Shown here piece after piece: positions 9,056-17,163 of a stretch of DNA of 64,000 bases. The notes under the pieces were generated by a model, which worked only from the letters and a program-made list of their open reading frames with translations, did no database searches and had not been told where the DNA came from. The position numbers were made by a program, and so were the translations under genes. The stretch comes from Granulosicoccus sp045106475 (lineage in GTDB: Bacteria > Pseudomonadota > Gammaproteobacteria > Granulosicoccales > Granulosicoccaceae), in contig JBGCEO010000035.1 of the NCBI GenBank assembly GCA_045106475.1, positions 1-64,000 of the forward strand, written 5' to 3'. Every line of letters begins with the position of its first letter. Positions within the stretch are counted from its first letter, which is position 1.

Positions 9056-9640
9056 TCACTCATCAAGCGCGGTCAACTCTTCTATCTTACGAGCTATATT
9101 TTTCGCTTCTCGTTGATTCAACCAATGAATCACGCAGAAAACAAGGCCTATGACAGCCACACTGAGTAAGCTCTTCAAAAGTGCCACTGGAGAGGCCCCA
9201 ATAGAGTCGTTGGAGAGGTGACTACTCAGGGTAAAGACCAACAAGCCAGGCAGGAATGGCGCAAGATACCATTTCCAGACGCTCACCAGCGCGCGATGCT
9301 GGCGCTGTAATTCCAGTCGATGAAACTCGATCAAACTTAAAGCCAGATCCACTTCGGCGATAGTTCTAGCCTTTGCAATGCGATGGAGTTTGTAAGAAAC
9401 GAAAACAGCAGCCAGTATAATCATCACCGCACCGAGTTGTTCTATCAGGCTGTCGCTGATTAACGCAGTCCTGCTAAACAGTACAATGACCAGAAAAGCT
9501 GCAGCATATTCAATCAGATTACGTTTGCGAATGACTGATTGAAACCCTTCCGCACGTTGCCGAATATCAGTTAGCTCGGGCAATACAGGCTGATGATGTT
9601 GTGATTTCCAGAGCGCCTGCATCGGATCTTTATCACCCAT
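9056..9640 (-). CDS. Membrane protein coupled to an ECF sigma factor, possible anti-sigma factor
   Basis: The 194-residue protein starts at the ATG at 9640, which lies inside the last codons of the sigma gene, with GAGGAG seven bases upstream. It has a soluble N-terminal part (MGDKDPMQALWKSQ), two hydrophobic helices around residues 42-85, a charged middle segment rich in Gln and Arg, and two more helices near 120-180. The overlap with the sigma gene strongly implies joint translation. An anti-sigma role is inferred from position only; no zinc-finger HxxxCxxC motif is present, so this would be a non-ZAS type. Confidence 0.65.
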   Translation of the reverse strand: MGDKDPMQALWKSQHHQPVLPELTDIRQRAEGFQSVIRKRNLIEYAAAFLVIVLFSRTALISDSLIEQLGAVMIILAAVFVSYKLHRIAKARTIAEVDLALSLIEFHRLELQRQHRALVSVWKWYLAPFLPGLLVFTLSSHLSNDSIGASPVALLKSLLSVAVIGLVFCVIHWLNQREAKNIARKIEELTALDE

Positions 9641-10154
9641 GATTGATCTCCTCAAATTCATCTGCTAACTGTTTCTTCAGCCGGGAAATTCTGGTTGCCA
9701 CTGCTCCAGCAGTAAGCCCGGTAATATCGGCGATATCTTTAGCTGCCAGCTCCTCCAGGTACAGTGTCATCACCTGACTGTCCAATGGCTTGAGACTCCT
9801 AATCCAACGGTACAGCTGTTCCAGCGCGTCGCTGTCCGCCATCACGCTTTCCAAGCAGAGCGAGTCTGGCATTTGATCTGTATCGACGTGAACATTCGGT
9901 TTGCCATGATGGCGCTTTTCACGATACACATAACTGGCAGTGGCATTATGAGCAACTCGAAACACCCACGTACCAACACTGCAGCGATCATCGAATAGTG
10001 CGAAACTTTGCCACAGCGCCAGGTGAATATCCTGCAACAGATCGTATTGCCGTTCAGCATCAGCTTCAGCAGCACGTGCAAGCCTTTGCAGGGCGAAACC
10101 ATACTGCTCTACCGCTGCCAGGTAGTCTGCATCTTGTTTGGTTTTTGACGTCAT
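9633..10154 (-). CDS. ECF-type RNA polymerase sigma factor
   Basis: A 173-residue sigma-70-family protein. Region 2 is visible in LLQDIHLALWQSFALFDD and the following GTWVFRVAHNATASY, which matches the minus-10 recognition part. Region 4 is LKPLDSQVMTLYLEEL with a helix-turn-helix at AKDIADITGLTAGAVATRISR. It is the promoter-side gene of a two-gene leftward operon; its last eight bases overlap the start of the membrane-protein gene. The regulon is unknown. Autoregulation is common in such pairs, but I could not pick a confident promoter upstream of 10154. Confidence 0.9.
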   Translation of the reverse strand: MTSKTKQDADYLAAVEQYGFALQRLARAAEADAERQYDLLQDIHLALWQSFALFDDRCSVGTWVFRVAHNATASYVYREKRHHGKPNVHVDTDQMPDSLCLESVMADSDALEQLYRWIRSLKPLDSQVMTLYLEELAAKDIADITGLTAGAVATRISRLKKQLADEFEEINHG

Positions 10155-10227
10155 AAAGGTTTAGTCTGACGTAACAAGAGTTTCTTACAGACTTTCGATG
10201 CAGCCCTTAGAACCACTAGGGACGGTC

Positions 10228-11253
10228 CTATAGGTTCTCTTTAAACAACACCTCAATCCTGATTTTTTCCTGTGACATTACGGGCTCTCTAAGATCCACT
10301 CGCGCCCGTAATATCCGTACAGCACTTCGTACTGCATGCCCGGGATTTTGCGCAATGATGGCATCAATTTTTTCTTCCCGAATCGCCTCCTCGGTAAAGG
10401 GCGTTCGCTCATGCACGATCACAATAATTTGTTTTACATCGGTGTATCGCTCTATCGCCGATACGGGTATACGAGCTTCTGCGCTCATCACATACACTGC
10501 AACGATGTCCCTGTTGAAACTAATGCTTCTTTCTATGATCCGCTCTGCCCTGTCAGCGTCCGAATAGGTTTCTAAAGAGGGCAGACAGGTAAGTTGAGGG
10601 AATTTTTCGTTAATGATCTGATCAAAACCATACCGCCGCTCAATACTGTCCTGCGCTTGCATGGTCTCTGCGATGACTAGTACCTGCCCTGCCCGCTGGG
10701 GATTGAACTGCCCCACCAGCCTGCCCGCTGTAGCACCAGCCGCGAAATTATCGACACCGACAAAATCGGAATTCTCGAGCCTGTCTTGACCCGACAAAAA
10801 CTGTACGTTATTGATACCCCGCTCATGCAAACGTCCTAACGCATCTCGAACCTGTGGCGATTCAGGCACCATGATCGCTATGCCATCCAATTCATCTACG
10901 TTAAGGGTGGTCAGATAATTAGCCACATGATGGGGATCATCTACAGGCAGCTGTACCACTTCCAGACTGATCAGCTCCGACACTGCATTTCCATTGGTTT
11001 CGCTAACCTGGCGCAGCAATCCATCCAGATATTGATCACCCGAGTCTGGTAACACAAAGCGGAACCTGTACGTCTTGTTGCGGGCCAGATTGACAGCAGC
11101 AATGTTGCGGACAAAACCAAGCTCCTCGATTGCTTTCGCAACCTTTTGGCTCGCTTTTTCACTCACATTCGGTCGGTCATTGAGTACTCGATCTACAGTT
11201 GCCAGGCTCACCCCAGCGGCGATCGCCAAATCTTTTGTTGTCGGTCTTGCCAC
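10228..11253 (-). CDS. LacI-family transcriptional repressor of the polyol/triose operon
   Basis: The 341-residue protein begins with a LacI helix-turn-helix (TTKDLAIAAGVSLATVDRVL) and hinge, followed by a periplasmic-binding-protein-like effector domain (residues about 60-330, including GVDNFAAGATAGRLV). It is divergent from the sugar/polyol importer operon starting at 11564. Three palindromes of LacI-operator type lie in the gap, the nearest 71 bases from its own start, so it probably represses both itself and the operon. The inducer is unknown; the downstream kinase suggests dihydroxyacetone or a related ketose or polyol. Confidence 0.92.
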   Translation of the reverse strand: MARPTTKDLAIAAGVSLATVDRVLNDRPNVSEKASQKVAKAIEELGFVRNIAAVNLARNKTYRFRFVLPDSGDQYLDGLLRQVSETNGNAVSELISLEVVQLPVDDPHHVANYLTTLNVDELDGIAIMVPESPQVRDALGRLHERGINNVQFLSGQDRLENSDFVGVDNFAAGATAGRLVGQFNPQRAGQVLVIAETMQAQDSIERRYGFDQIINEKFPQLTCLPSLETYSDADRAERIIERSISFNRDIVAVYVMSAEARIPVSAIERYTDVKQIIVIVHERTPFTEEAIREEKIDAIIAQNPGHAVRSAVRILRARVDLREPVMSQEKIRIEVLFKENL

Positions 11254-11323
11254 GGCCGGTCCACCTGAAAAGTCAATTCAAACAATAGCTTCTGATCACT
11301 ATCATGCCTGAGTTTGAAATTTT

Positions 11324-11341
11324 TTGAAGCACGCACCTCAA
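11324..11341. promoter_or_regulatory. Putative LacI operator, site 1
   Basis: TTGAAGCACGCACCTCAA is an 18-bp imperfect palindrome of the type TTGAGGTnCGnACCTCAA. It lies 71 bases upstream of the LacI-family gene, so it is the best candidate for autoregulation. Its left half deviates most from the consensus of the three sites. Confidence 0.7.
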
Positions 11342-11353
11342 AAATAACTTGCA

Positions 11354-11371
11354 TTGAGGTACGCACATCAA
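11354..11371. promoter_or_regulatory. Putative LacI operator, site 2
   Basis: TTGAGGTACGCACATCAA matches the three-site consensus with one change in the right half. It starts 30 bases after site 1, close to three helical turns, so both sites face the same side of the DNA. Confidence 0.75.
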
Positions 11372-11455
11372 TTATAAATAGCTCCGCACAGATGCTTTGA
11401 ATAATTAGCGATAATTAGCCATACATCACGCTAAAACCGAGATTTCGCATTGCTA

Positions 11456-11473
11456 TTGAGGTTCGCACCTCAA
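11456..11473. promoter_or_regulatory. Putative LacI operator, site 3 (operon-proximal)
   Basis: TTGAGGTTCGCACCTCAA is the best copy, with perfect TTGAGGT and ACCTCAA arms. It lies 91 bases before the binding-protein ATG and just upstream of a TTGACA (11500-11505) that could be a minus-35 element. It starts 102 bases after site 2, about ten helical turns, which would permit a repression loop. Confidence 0.75.
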
Positions 11474-11563
11474 TTTGTGAACTCTCACCCAAAATAGCCT
11501 TGACAGGGTAATCCGTTTGTTACCCAAGACCGGTCGGGGCTGAATTTCGAGAGGAGTAAAAAC

Positions 11564-12907
11564 ATGAAACGTATACGACTGAATTCGATCGCTAAGCTGG
11601 GCGTTCTGGCTGTCACAGCAGCTACAGTTAATTTTTCTACACCCACCTCTGCTGAGGCAGCTGAGCTAAACCTTTGCTGGGCTGCCTGGGATCCCGCTAA
11701 CGCTCTGGTTGAGCTCAGCAAGGAGTTCGAGGCGGAATCGGGCCACTCTATGAGTTTCGAATTCGTACCTTGGCCAAATTTTGCCGATCGTATGCTCAAT
11801 GAACTGAATTCGGGTGGAAAACTCTGCGATCTGCTTATTGGAGACAGCCAATGGATTGGCGGCGCTGCTGAAAACGGCCAATATCTAAAGCTGAATGACT
11901 TTTTCGAACAGGAAGGCATCAGCATGGACGACTTCCTGCCTGCCACAGTTGTGGGCTACGCCCAATGGCCTAAAAACACGCCCAACTACTATGCACTGCC
12001 CGCCTACGCCGACGTTGTGGGATGGACTTACCGTAAAGACTGGTTTTCCAGACCCGAACTTCAAGCAGAATTCAAGGCAAAGCACTCACGTGACCTGGCA
12101 GCCCCTAAAACCTTGGAAGAGCTAAAACAGGTAGGTGAGTTTTTTCAAGGACGTGAGATCGACGGCAAGATTGTCTATGGCGCTGCCATCTATAGCGAGC
12201 GCGGATCCGAAGGTATAACAATGGGCGTAACCAACGCCTTGTACAACTATGGCTTCGAATATGAAGACCCTGACAAGCCTTACGAACTTGAAGGATTCGT
12301 AAACTCCGAAGGGGCTGTCAAAGGCCTGGAATATTACAAGTCTCTCTACGACTGCTGCACTCCTCCCGGCGCTTCAGACGCCTATATGTCTGAATCGATT
12401 GATGCCTTTAAGTCGGGTCAGGTTGCCATGCAGATGAACTTTGCGTTTATCTGGCCGGGTGTTGAAGCGGACCCCGTCGTTGGAAACGGCAACTCTGGAT
12501 ACTTTGCCAACCCTATGGGCCCAGCCGGAAACTTTGCTCAACTTGGAGGCCAGGGGATTTCGGTTGTCGCCAACTCAGACAACACTGAAGCGGCTCTTGA
12601 GTACATTAAATGGTTTGCTCAGCAAAACGTGCAACAGAAATGGTGGGAAGTTGGAGGCGCGCCCGCACTAACTGCCGTAGTCGAAGCGCCTGACTTTGCA
12701 CAAAGCCAGCCTTATGCACAGACCTTTCTTGATTCCATGGCTATCGTGAAAGATTTTTGGGCAGAACCCGCTTATGCATCACTGCTGCTTGCCACGCAAA
12801 GCCGCATACATAACTACGTGGTGGCTGGACAAGGTACAGCCAAAGAAGCACTTGATGGACTGGTTGAAGACTGGGATGAGGTTTTTATAGAAGAAGGTAA
12901 GAAATAA
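11564..12907 (+). CDS. Sugar/polyol ABC transporter substrate-binding protein (SBP family 1)
   Basis: A 447-residue periplasmic protein with signal peptide (MKRIRLNSIAKLGVLAVTAA, cleavage near SAEAAE). The mature part begins LNLCWAAWDPANALVELSKEFE, as in family-1 binding proteins for oligosaccharides and polyols, and contains GDSQWIGGAAENGQY and a C-terminal YIKWFAQQNVQQKWWE. GAGGAG lies eight bases before the ATG. It opens the operon controlled by the LacI-type gene. A stem-loop follows the stop, which would raise its transcript level over the permeases. The ligand is inferred to be a polyol or ketose because the operon ends with a dihydroxyacetone-type kinase. Confidence 0.92.
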   Translation: MKRIRLNSIAKLGVLAVTAATVNFSTPTSAEAAELNLCWAAWDPANALVELSKEFEAESGHSMSFEFVPWPNFADRMLNELNSGGKLCDLLIGDSQWIGGAAENGQYLKLNDFFEQEGISMDDFLPATVVGYAQWPKNTPNYYALPAYADVVGWTYRKDWFSRPELQAEFKAKHSRDLAAPKTLEELKQVGEFFQGREIDGKIVYGAAIYSERGSEGITMGVTNALYNYGFEYEDPDKPYELEGFVNSEGAVKGLEYYKSLYDCCTPPGASDAYMSESIDAFKSGQVAMQMNFAFIWPGVEADPVVGNGNSGYFANPMGPAGNFAQLGGQGISVVANSDNTEAALEYIKWFAQQNVQQKWWEVGGAPALTAVVEAPDFAQSQPYAQTFLDSMAIVKDFWAEPAYASLLLATQSRIHNYVVAGQGTAKEALDGLVEDWDEVFIEEGKK

Positions 12908-12941
12908 AACTCACACATTCTCTAATCACCTCCAATTAGTT

Positions 12942-12968
12942 GGGGTCGGATAATACATCTCCGGCCCC
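12942..12968 (+). terminator. Intercistronic stem-loop after the binding-protein gene
   Basis: GGGGTCGGA (12942-12950) pairs with TCCGGCCCC (12960-12968) through a 9-bp stem with one G-T wobble and a 9-base loop. There is no T tract, so partial termination or mRNA protection is more likely than full termination. The left arm matches nine bases of the REP-like unit at 5507, suggesting the same repeat family. Confidence 0.55.
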
Positions 12969-12994
12969 TTGATTACGGAGCACATTATACAGCC

Positions 12995-13942
12995 ATGTCA
13001 CAAACCACTATTGATCGGATGGCCCAGGCCACACCACCTGCGATGGCAACACGCGTCAGAGGTCTCTCAGATCGCGCAATCGCCTGGATTTTTGTAGCTC
13101 CTACCATCATTATTTTATTGGCGATTAATATCTTCCCGCTGATCTGGACTATCTATCTGAGCTTTACCAATTTCAGGGTTAATCGTCCTAATAATGCAGT
13201 TGAATGGGTTGGCCTGCAGAACTATCAGCGCATCCTGGGTGATAGTGATATCTGGATGACGATGCAAGCAACTGCTCACTTTTTGATTTGGACTATTGTA
13301 TTGCAGGTACTGATCGGATTCACACTCGCTTACCTCATAAACAAACGATTTCGGGGTAACGATTTATGGACAACAATCATTGTGTTTCCAATGATGCTAT
13401 CACCTGCTGTAGTGGGTAATTTCTGGACCTTTTTGTACCAGCCGCAAATCGGTCTATTCAACTATGTTGTCGGTTTTTTCACCGGTGCTGATCCATCCAG
13501 TTTTTCTATGATTGGCGAAGTTGACCTGGCTCCCTGGGCTATTGTCATTGTTGATACCTGGATGTGGACACCATTTGTCATGTTGATCTGTCTAGCTGGA
13601 CTTAGATCGATACCCAATAGCATCTACGAGGCAGCTGAGTGCGACCGAGCCAGTAAATGGCGACAGTTCTGGACCATTACAATCCCCATGATTCTGCCCT
13701 TTCTGATGCTGGCAGTGCTGTTTCGCGGCATAGAGAATTTTAAGATGTTCGATCTGGTTGTGCAACTCACTGGTGGTGGACCGGGCAACACTACAACGCT
13801 GACGTCTATTGATTTAAAACGCGAAGCATTTGAAAAGTGGCGAACCGGATTTTCATCAGCTTACGCTGTGATCTTGTTTGTCACTGTATTTGGCTTGGCT
13901 TCGATCTATGTAAAAGCGCTCAATAAGGTGAAGCAACGATGA
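12995..13942 (+). CDS. Sugar/polyol ABC transporter permease (MalF/UgpA type)
   Basis: The 315-residue membrane protein has a cytoplasmic N-terminus, first helix IAWIFVAPTIIILLAINIFPLIWTI split around residue 30-55, then FTNFRVN, and four to five more helices. The coupling loop reads SIYEAAECDRASKWRQFW, and LTGGGPGNTTTL is the family landmark near the C-terminus. It overlaps the next permease gene by ATGA. It forms half of the channel of the importer. Confidence 0.92.
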   Translation: MSQTTIDRMAQATPPAMATRVRGLSDRAIAWIFVAPTIIILLAINIFPLIWTIYLSFTNFRVNRPNNAVEWVGLQNYQRILGDSDIWMTMQATAHFLIWTIVLQVLIGFTLAYLINKRFRGNDLWTTIIVFPMMLSPAVVGNFWTFLYQPQIGLFNYVVGFFTGADPSSFSMIGEVDLAPWAIVIVDTWMWTPFVMLICLAGLRSIPNSIYEAAECDRASKWRQFWTITIPMILPFLMLAVLFRGIENFKMFDLVVQLTGGGPGNTTTLTSIDLKREAFEKWRTGFSSAYAVILFVTVFGLASIYVKALNKVKQR

Positions 13943-14877
13943 GTTACACAATAACCGAACCATCGTCCAGACAAAAATGGGCTGCAGGTACACTCGTTAT
14001 AGCCTACGCATTAATCACAATGCTACCGCTGCTTTGGATCATCGCAACAGGCTTCAAGTCATCAGCAGACTCTATTGCTTATCCGCCAAAGGTTATTTTC
14101 GAGCCCACAGTCGAAGGCTATGTCAACGTGTTTACTACTCAAACACGCTTGAGCCAGAACCTTGCAAATGAGGCAACGGACAACTTGCCCTGGTATGAAA
14201 AACTTGTACGCAACAAGGGAAATACCATCGTTGGGCCTTCTCGATTCTCAGAACGATTCTTTAACTCGGTCATCATCGGATTCGGATCGACCTTCTTCGC
14301 CATCGTTCTGGGCACTGCCGCCGCCTACGCGTTTTCCAGATTCAAAGTACCACTCAAAGATGACCTGTTGTTTTTTATCCTTTCTACACGCATGATGCCA
14401 CCTATCGCGGTTGCCATTCCAATATTCCTGATGTTTCGCAACCTGGGATTGAACGACACCCATGCCGGGATGATTCTGCTCTATACCGCCATCAATCTAT
14501 CGTTGGCCGTGTGGCTTATCAATGGTTTTATAGATGAGATCCCGATAGAGTATGAAGAAGCGGCACTGATCGATGGCTATACCAGATTCCAGGCCTTCTA
14601 TAAGGTAGTACTTCCACAAGCCGCAACCGGCATTGCATCTACAGCAATCTTTTGCCTTATTTTCTCTTGGAATGAATACGCTCTGGCGGTATTGCTGACA
14701 TCCGGTACAGCTCAAACCGCACCACCCTTTATTCCAACCATTATCGGTGTGGGGGGACAGGACTGGCCAGCCGTTGCTGCTGCGGCAACCATCTTTCTAG
14801 TACCCGTTATGGTCTTCACAATACTGCTGAGAAAGCATTTGCTTCGCGGCATTACCTTTGGAGCAGTGAGAAAATGA
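13939..14877 (+). CDS. Sugar/polyol ABC transporter permease (MalG/UgpE type)
   Basis: This 312-residue inner-membrane protein has six predicted helices, an extended periplasmic loop after helix 1 (residues about 45-105), LGTAAAYAFSRF, and the EAA loop EIPIEYEEAALIDGYTRF. It overlaps both neighbours by ATGA (start 13939, and its stop with the small membrane gene at 14874). It pairs with the preceding permease. Confidence 0.92.
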   Translation: MSYTITEPSSRQKWAAGTLVIAYALITMLPLLWIIATGFKSSADSIAYPPKVIFEPTVEGYVNVFTTQTRLSQNLANEATDNLPWYEKLVRNKGNTIVGPSRFSERFFNSVIIGFGSTFFAIVLGTAAAYAFSRFKVPLKDDLLFFILSTRMMPPIAVAIPIFLMFRNLGLNDTHAGMILLYTAINLSLAVWLINGFIDEIPIEYEEAALIDGYTRFQAFYKVVLPQAATGIASTAIFCLIFSWNEYALAVLLTSGTAQTAPPFIPTIIGVGGQDWPAVAAAATIFLVPVMVFTILLRKHLLRGITFGAVRK

Positions 14878-15062
14878 ACAATTTTTTTCAAGGCCTATTC
14901 CATTTTAAACGTGGAGCCTGGGAACTTGTTGCATCTACACTGATAGCAGTAGGTGTTGTGATGCTCATGCAGCCCTTTATATTGCTGCTGTTTTCCTACT
15001 CCTTCCTCGTAACTCTAATTGGCACAATCATGTTTATTGTTGTCAGTCACTTTCCGGAGTAA
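14874..15062 (+). CDS. Small two-helix membrane protein inside the polyol transporter operon
   Basis: A 62-residue product of unknown function. After a basic start (MNNFFQGLFHFKRGAWE) it has two hydrophobic stretches, about residues 18-37 and 39-58, ending SHFPE. The ATG overlaps the permease stop (ATGA), and the next ATPase starts three bases after its stop, so it is firmly embedded in the operon and translated with it. Rhizobial glycerol importers (glpDSTPQUV) also carry a small membrane protein, GlpU, and two ATPases; whether this protein is homologous I cannot tell. It may be an accessory subunit. Confidence 0.7.
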   Translation: MNNFFQGLFHFKRGAWELVASTLIAVGVVMLMQPFILLLFSYSFLVTLIGTIMFIVVSHFPE

Positions 15063-15065
15063 TCC

Positions 15066-16163
15066 ATGGCACAGATAACAATCAATAAGGTGCGAAAGGA
15101 TTTCGGTGCGTTCAATGCGGTTAGTTCCTCATCATTCACCATAGAGGACGGTGAGTTCTTCATGCTGCTGGGCCCCTCGGGTTGTGGCAAGACTACCACC
15201 CTGCGCATGATGGCCGGGTTGGAGTTACCCACCAGCGGGGAGATCCATATCGATGGTGTTGACGTGAGCATGAAGCCTGCAAGCCAGCGTGACATTGCAT
15301 TCGTCTTCCAGATGTTTGCTTTGTACCCGCATATGAACGTAAAAAACAATATCTCCTACCCCCTGAAGTGCCAAGGTATGCCCAGGGCACAGGTGAAGAA
15401 AAAAGTCGCAGAGGTAGCAGACATTCTTGGCATCAACAGCATTCTAAACAAGCCGGTTGGCGGTCTCTCTGGTGGTGATCGACAACGTGTTGCGCTTGGC
15501 CGCGCCATTGTCCGGGACCCAAAGGCATTCTTCATGGATGAACCCTTGGGCGCACTGGATGCAGAGTTTCGGGAGCATATGTCAGAAGAACTTCGAGCTC
15601 TGCATGATCGTATGAATGCCACAACGGTTTATGTCACTCATGATCAACTGGAAGCTATGCAAATGGGTGACAAGATAGTGGTGATGAACCACGGTGTGAT
15701 AGAACAGTTTGGTATACCCCAACAGATTTACGATTGGCCAGCCACAAAGTTCGTGGCAAGATTTATAGGCTCACCGGCTATGAACCTGTTAGATTTTTCC
15801 GGTAAGGTTGAAAACAATGTCAGTGCCATCAACATCGATGGTCAGACCTTTAAAGTGCCTGTTACCCGGGAAGCCGCACAAGGTGATCTGACTCTGGGAA
15901 TCAGGCCAGAACACATCCGCCTATCTGACAGCGCACCCTATCGCGGCAAAGTGATCGCATCAGAATACCTGGGTACAACTCGAATCATCACTCTGGTAAC
16001 ACCGCATGGTGAAGTCAAGGTTCGCACCTCCTCAACAAATACTGTTGAGATAGACGAGGTGCTTGGACTAGAGTTTGACGAAAGAACGGTGTCTCTCTTT
16101 AACAGTAGTGATAACCGGGCACTGCTTTCTCAAGGCAATGAAGGAGTATTGAACCGTGGCTGA
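15066..16163 (+). CDS. Sugar/polyol ABC transporter ATP-binding protein 1 (MalK/UgpC type)
   Basis: A 365-residue ATPase with Walker A GPSGCGKT (about residues 38-45), Q-loop FVFQMFALYPH, a signature LSGGDRQRV (note Asp where Gln is usual), Walker B AFFMDEP and the switch His in YVTHDQLEAM. The C-terminal 130 residues form the OB-fold regulatory domain (LGIRPEHIRL). GGAG precedes the ATG. It is followed by a second, different ATPase, so the importer probably uses an ATPase heterodimer. Confidence 0.92.
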   Translation: MAQITINKVRKDFGAFNAVSSSSFTIEDGEFFMLLGPSGCGKTTTLRMMAGLELPTSGEIHIDGVDVSMKPASQRDIAFVFQMFALYPHMNVKNNISYPLKCQGMPRAQVKKKVAEVADILGINSILNKPVGGLSGGDRQRVALGRAIVRDPKAFFMDEPLGALDAEFREHMSEELRALHDRMNATTVYVTHDQLEAMQMGDKIVVMNHGVIEQFGIPQQIYDWPATKFVARFIGSPAMNLLDFSGKVENNVSAINIDGQTFKVPVTREAAQGDLTLGIRPEHIRLSDSAPYRGKVIASEYLGTTRIITLVTPHGEVKVRTSSTNTVEIDEVLGLEFDERTVSLFNSSDNRALLSQGNEGVLNRG

Positions 16164-17151
16164 AGTTATTCTTAACAACATCAGCAAAAGCTTCGATGGG
16201 CAAAAAGCACTGGATGATGTGTCGCTGACAATTGACGATGGATCATTCGTTGTTTTGCTAGGCCCTACCGGCGCCGGCAAGACAACAACCCTGCGCATGG
16301 TTTCCGGCCTTGATAAACCGGATGGAGGAACGGTTCACATCTCAGGGCAATCAATGCAAGGTTTGACACCCGCACAAAGAAACGTTGCGATGGTTTTCCA
16401 ACAGTATTCTCTCTATCCACACTTAACCGTGTATGACAACTTGGCATTTCCGCTTAAATCACCCATTCTGCGCTGCAGTAAAGAAGAAATTAGACGCAAA
16501 GTCAGCGAAGTTGCAGAGGTACTTCAGATTTCGCACAAACTGAAAAACAAGGCAACCGCGCTTTCGGGTGGTGAAATGCAACGGGTATCTATCGGACGCG
16601 CGTTAGTAAGAAACCCCTCTATCTACTTGATGGACGAACCTCTTAGCTCATTGGATGCAAAGTTGCGTGCCGATTTACGTATCGAGCTAAAGCGCATCCA
16701 GTCCAGTACCGGGGCTACACTGTTGTATGTCACACATGACCAGATTGAAGCGATGACTATGGCAACTCATGTGGGCGTTCTTGATCAAGGAAGGTTGATT
16801 CAATTCGGTTCACCACGAGATGTGTACGAAAACCCGGTCAGTATCTATTCTGCAAGTCGACTGGGACAACCTCGCATTAATATTCTACCGGCCGGGTTAT
16901 TTGCAGGGTCGCCAGCAAAGGCTGAAACGATAGGTCTTCGACCCGAACAAATTATGCAGGGACAAGGAGAAGATAGCCAGGTGACCCGTATTGAACGCCT
17001 AGGTGATCAGACTCGCCTTCATCTGTCATTCCGGAATCATGATGTGGTGACAGTAACGAACGCGCACACGACCCTGCAAACTGGCGATACGCTTAAAATC
17101 CAACCTCATCGACCATTCTACTTTGGTTCCGATGGCTCACGAATTCAGTAA
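16156..17151 (+). CDS. Sugar/polyol ABC transporter ATP-binding protein 2 (MalK/UgpC type)
   Basis: The 331-residue ATPase starts with GTG, overlapping the preceding gene by eight bases, with AAGGAG about ten bases upstream. It has Walker A GPTGAGKT, FQQYSLYPHL, a signature LSGGEMQRV, Walker B IYLMDEP and YVTHDQIEAM. The C-terminal OB domain is short (LRPEQIMQG). Two consecutive MalK-type genes are seen in rhizobial glycerol importers and a few polyol systems, which supports a small polyol substrate. Confidence 0.92.
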   Translation: MAEVILNNISKSFDGQKALDDVSLTIDDGSFVVLLGPTGAGKTTTLRMVSGLDKPDGGTVHISGQSMQGLTPAQRNVAMVFQQYSLYPHLTVYDNLAFPLKSPILRCSKEEIRRKVSEVAEVLQISHKLKNKATALSGGEMQRVSIGRALVRNPSIYLMDEPLSSLDAKLRADLRIELKRIQSSTGATLLYVTHDQIEAMTMATHVGVLDQGRLIQFGSPRDVYENPVSIYSASRLGQPRINILPAGLFAGSPAKAETIGLRPEQIMQGQGEDSQVTRIERLGDQTRLHLSFRNHDVVTVTNAHTTLQTGDTLKIQPHRPFYFGSDGSRIQ

Positions 17152-17163
17152 CTGGAGATCCTC

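Noticed and set aside
16019..16036. TTCGCACCTC within the first ATPase gene, resembling half a LacI operator
   Set aside because: Only the right half matches and the site is inside coding sequence; not palindromic.
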